14,098 nucleotides of DNA from Planctomycetota bacterium. GTDB taxonomy: Bacteria; Planctomycetota; Planctomycetia; Planctomycetales; Planctomycetaceae. Every line of letters starts with the position of its first letter. Positions within the stretch are counted from its first letter, which is position 1. The notes beneath the pieces were generated by a model. That model had not been told where the DNA came from and ran no database searches. It worked only from the letters and a program-made list of their open reading frames with translations. Positions 14,034 to 14,098 of this stretch are shown one piece after another. Where the stretch lies: positions 1 to 14,098 of the forward strand of contig JAEYWB010000802.1 in NCBI GenBank assembly GCA_023429275.1, in the 5' to 3' direction. A program made the translations under genes and the position numbers.

Positions 14034-14098
14034 TCATGACATCGTCACCTCTACGGTCTGCAGTGCCATCACCACCATCGGCCGGGTCAGATCCAGGT
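14034..14098 (-). CDS. Possible C-terminal fragment of a gene beyond the right edge
   Basis: On the minus strand one frame is open from the edge for 20 full codons to a TGA at 14034-14036, ending VVMALQTVEVTMS. The mostly G/C third positions and the alternating hydrophobic pattern look more like coding sequence than the other two frames, which read TGA within four codons or a Gly/Asp/Arg-rich peptide. The fragment is too short to assign to a family. It would be on the same strand as the beta-helix gene. Confidence 0.3.
   Translation of the reverse strand, partial: LDLTRPMVVMALQTVEVTMS

Overview
The window looks like a stretch of chromosome from a GC-rich planctomycete (phylum Planctomycetota). 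The main reason is an operon of families that are hallmark planctomycete expansions: a DUF1549/DUF1553 (PSCyt2/PSD1) protein, a DUF1501 protein with a Tat signal and a WD40 propeller. Several starts also lack a Shine-Dalgarno sequence. No tRNA, rRNA, CRISPR array, transposase or phage gene was seen. Species assignment is not possible from the sequence alone.

Left part (1-6108, all minus strand). At the left edge is the N-terminal 612 residues of a secreted protein made of about five 90-residue beta-rich modules; its C-terminus lies outside the window. Upstream of it in transcription order is the three-gene set DUF1549/DUF1553 (4570-6108), DUF1501 (3152-4447) and WD40 (2016-3146), read in that order. 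The 122-base gap between the first two genes holds a 58-base near-perfect palindrome built from CACAGAG-type units. The last two genes are 5 bases apart and are probably translationally coupled.

Middle (6109-8349, plus strand). A 305-base divergent intergenic region precedes a CtBP-type D-2-hydroxyacid dehydrogenase. After it comes a second, diverged and longer copy of the CACAGAG palindrome (7433-7552), then a GT2 glycosyltransferase resembling polyprenyl-phosphate sugar synthases.

Right part (8350-14098). A polytopic GT-C (family 39/PMT-like) glycosyltransferase (8401-10056, minus) converges on the GT2 gene across a strong hairpin. The two could form a donor-synthase/transferase pair. Divergent from it is a class I DNA photolyase (10149-11600, plus; TTG start). 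An aquaglyceroporin-like channel with an altered first NPA box (11644-12354, minus) and a Tat-exported right-handed beta-helix protein (12462-13805, minus) follow. The last 65 bases may be the C-terminal end of another minus-strand gene.

Nothing here is a recognisable defence or mobile system. The least-explained items are the two CACAGAG palindromic elements, the split DUF1549/DUF1501/WD40 operon, and the unusual loop-B motif of the channel.
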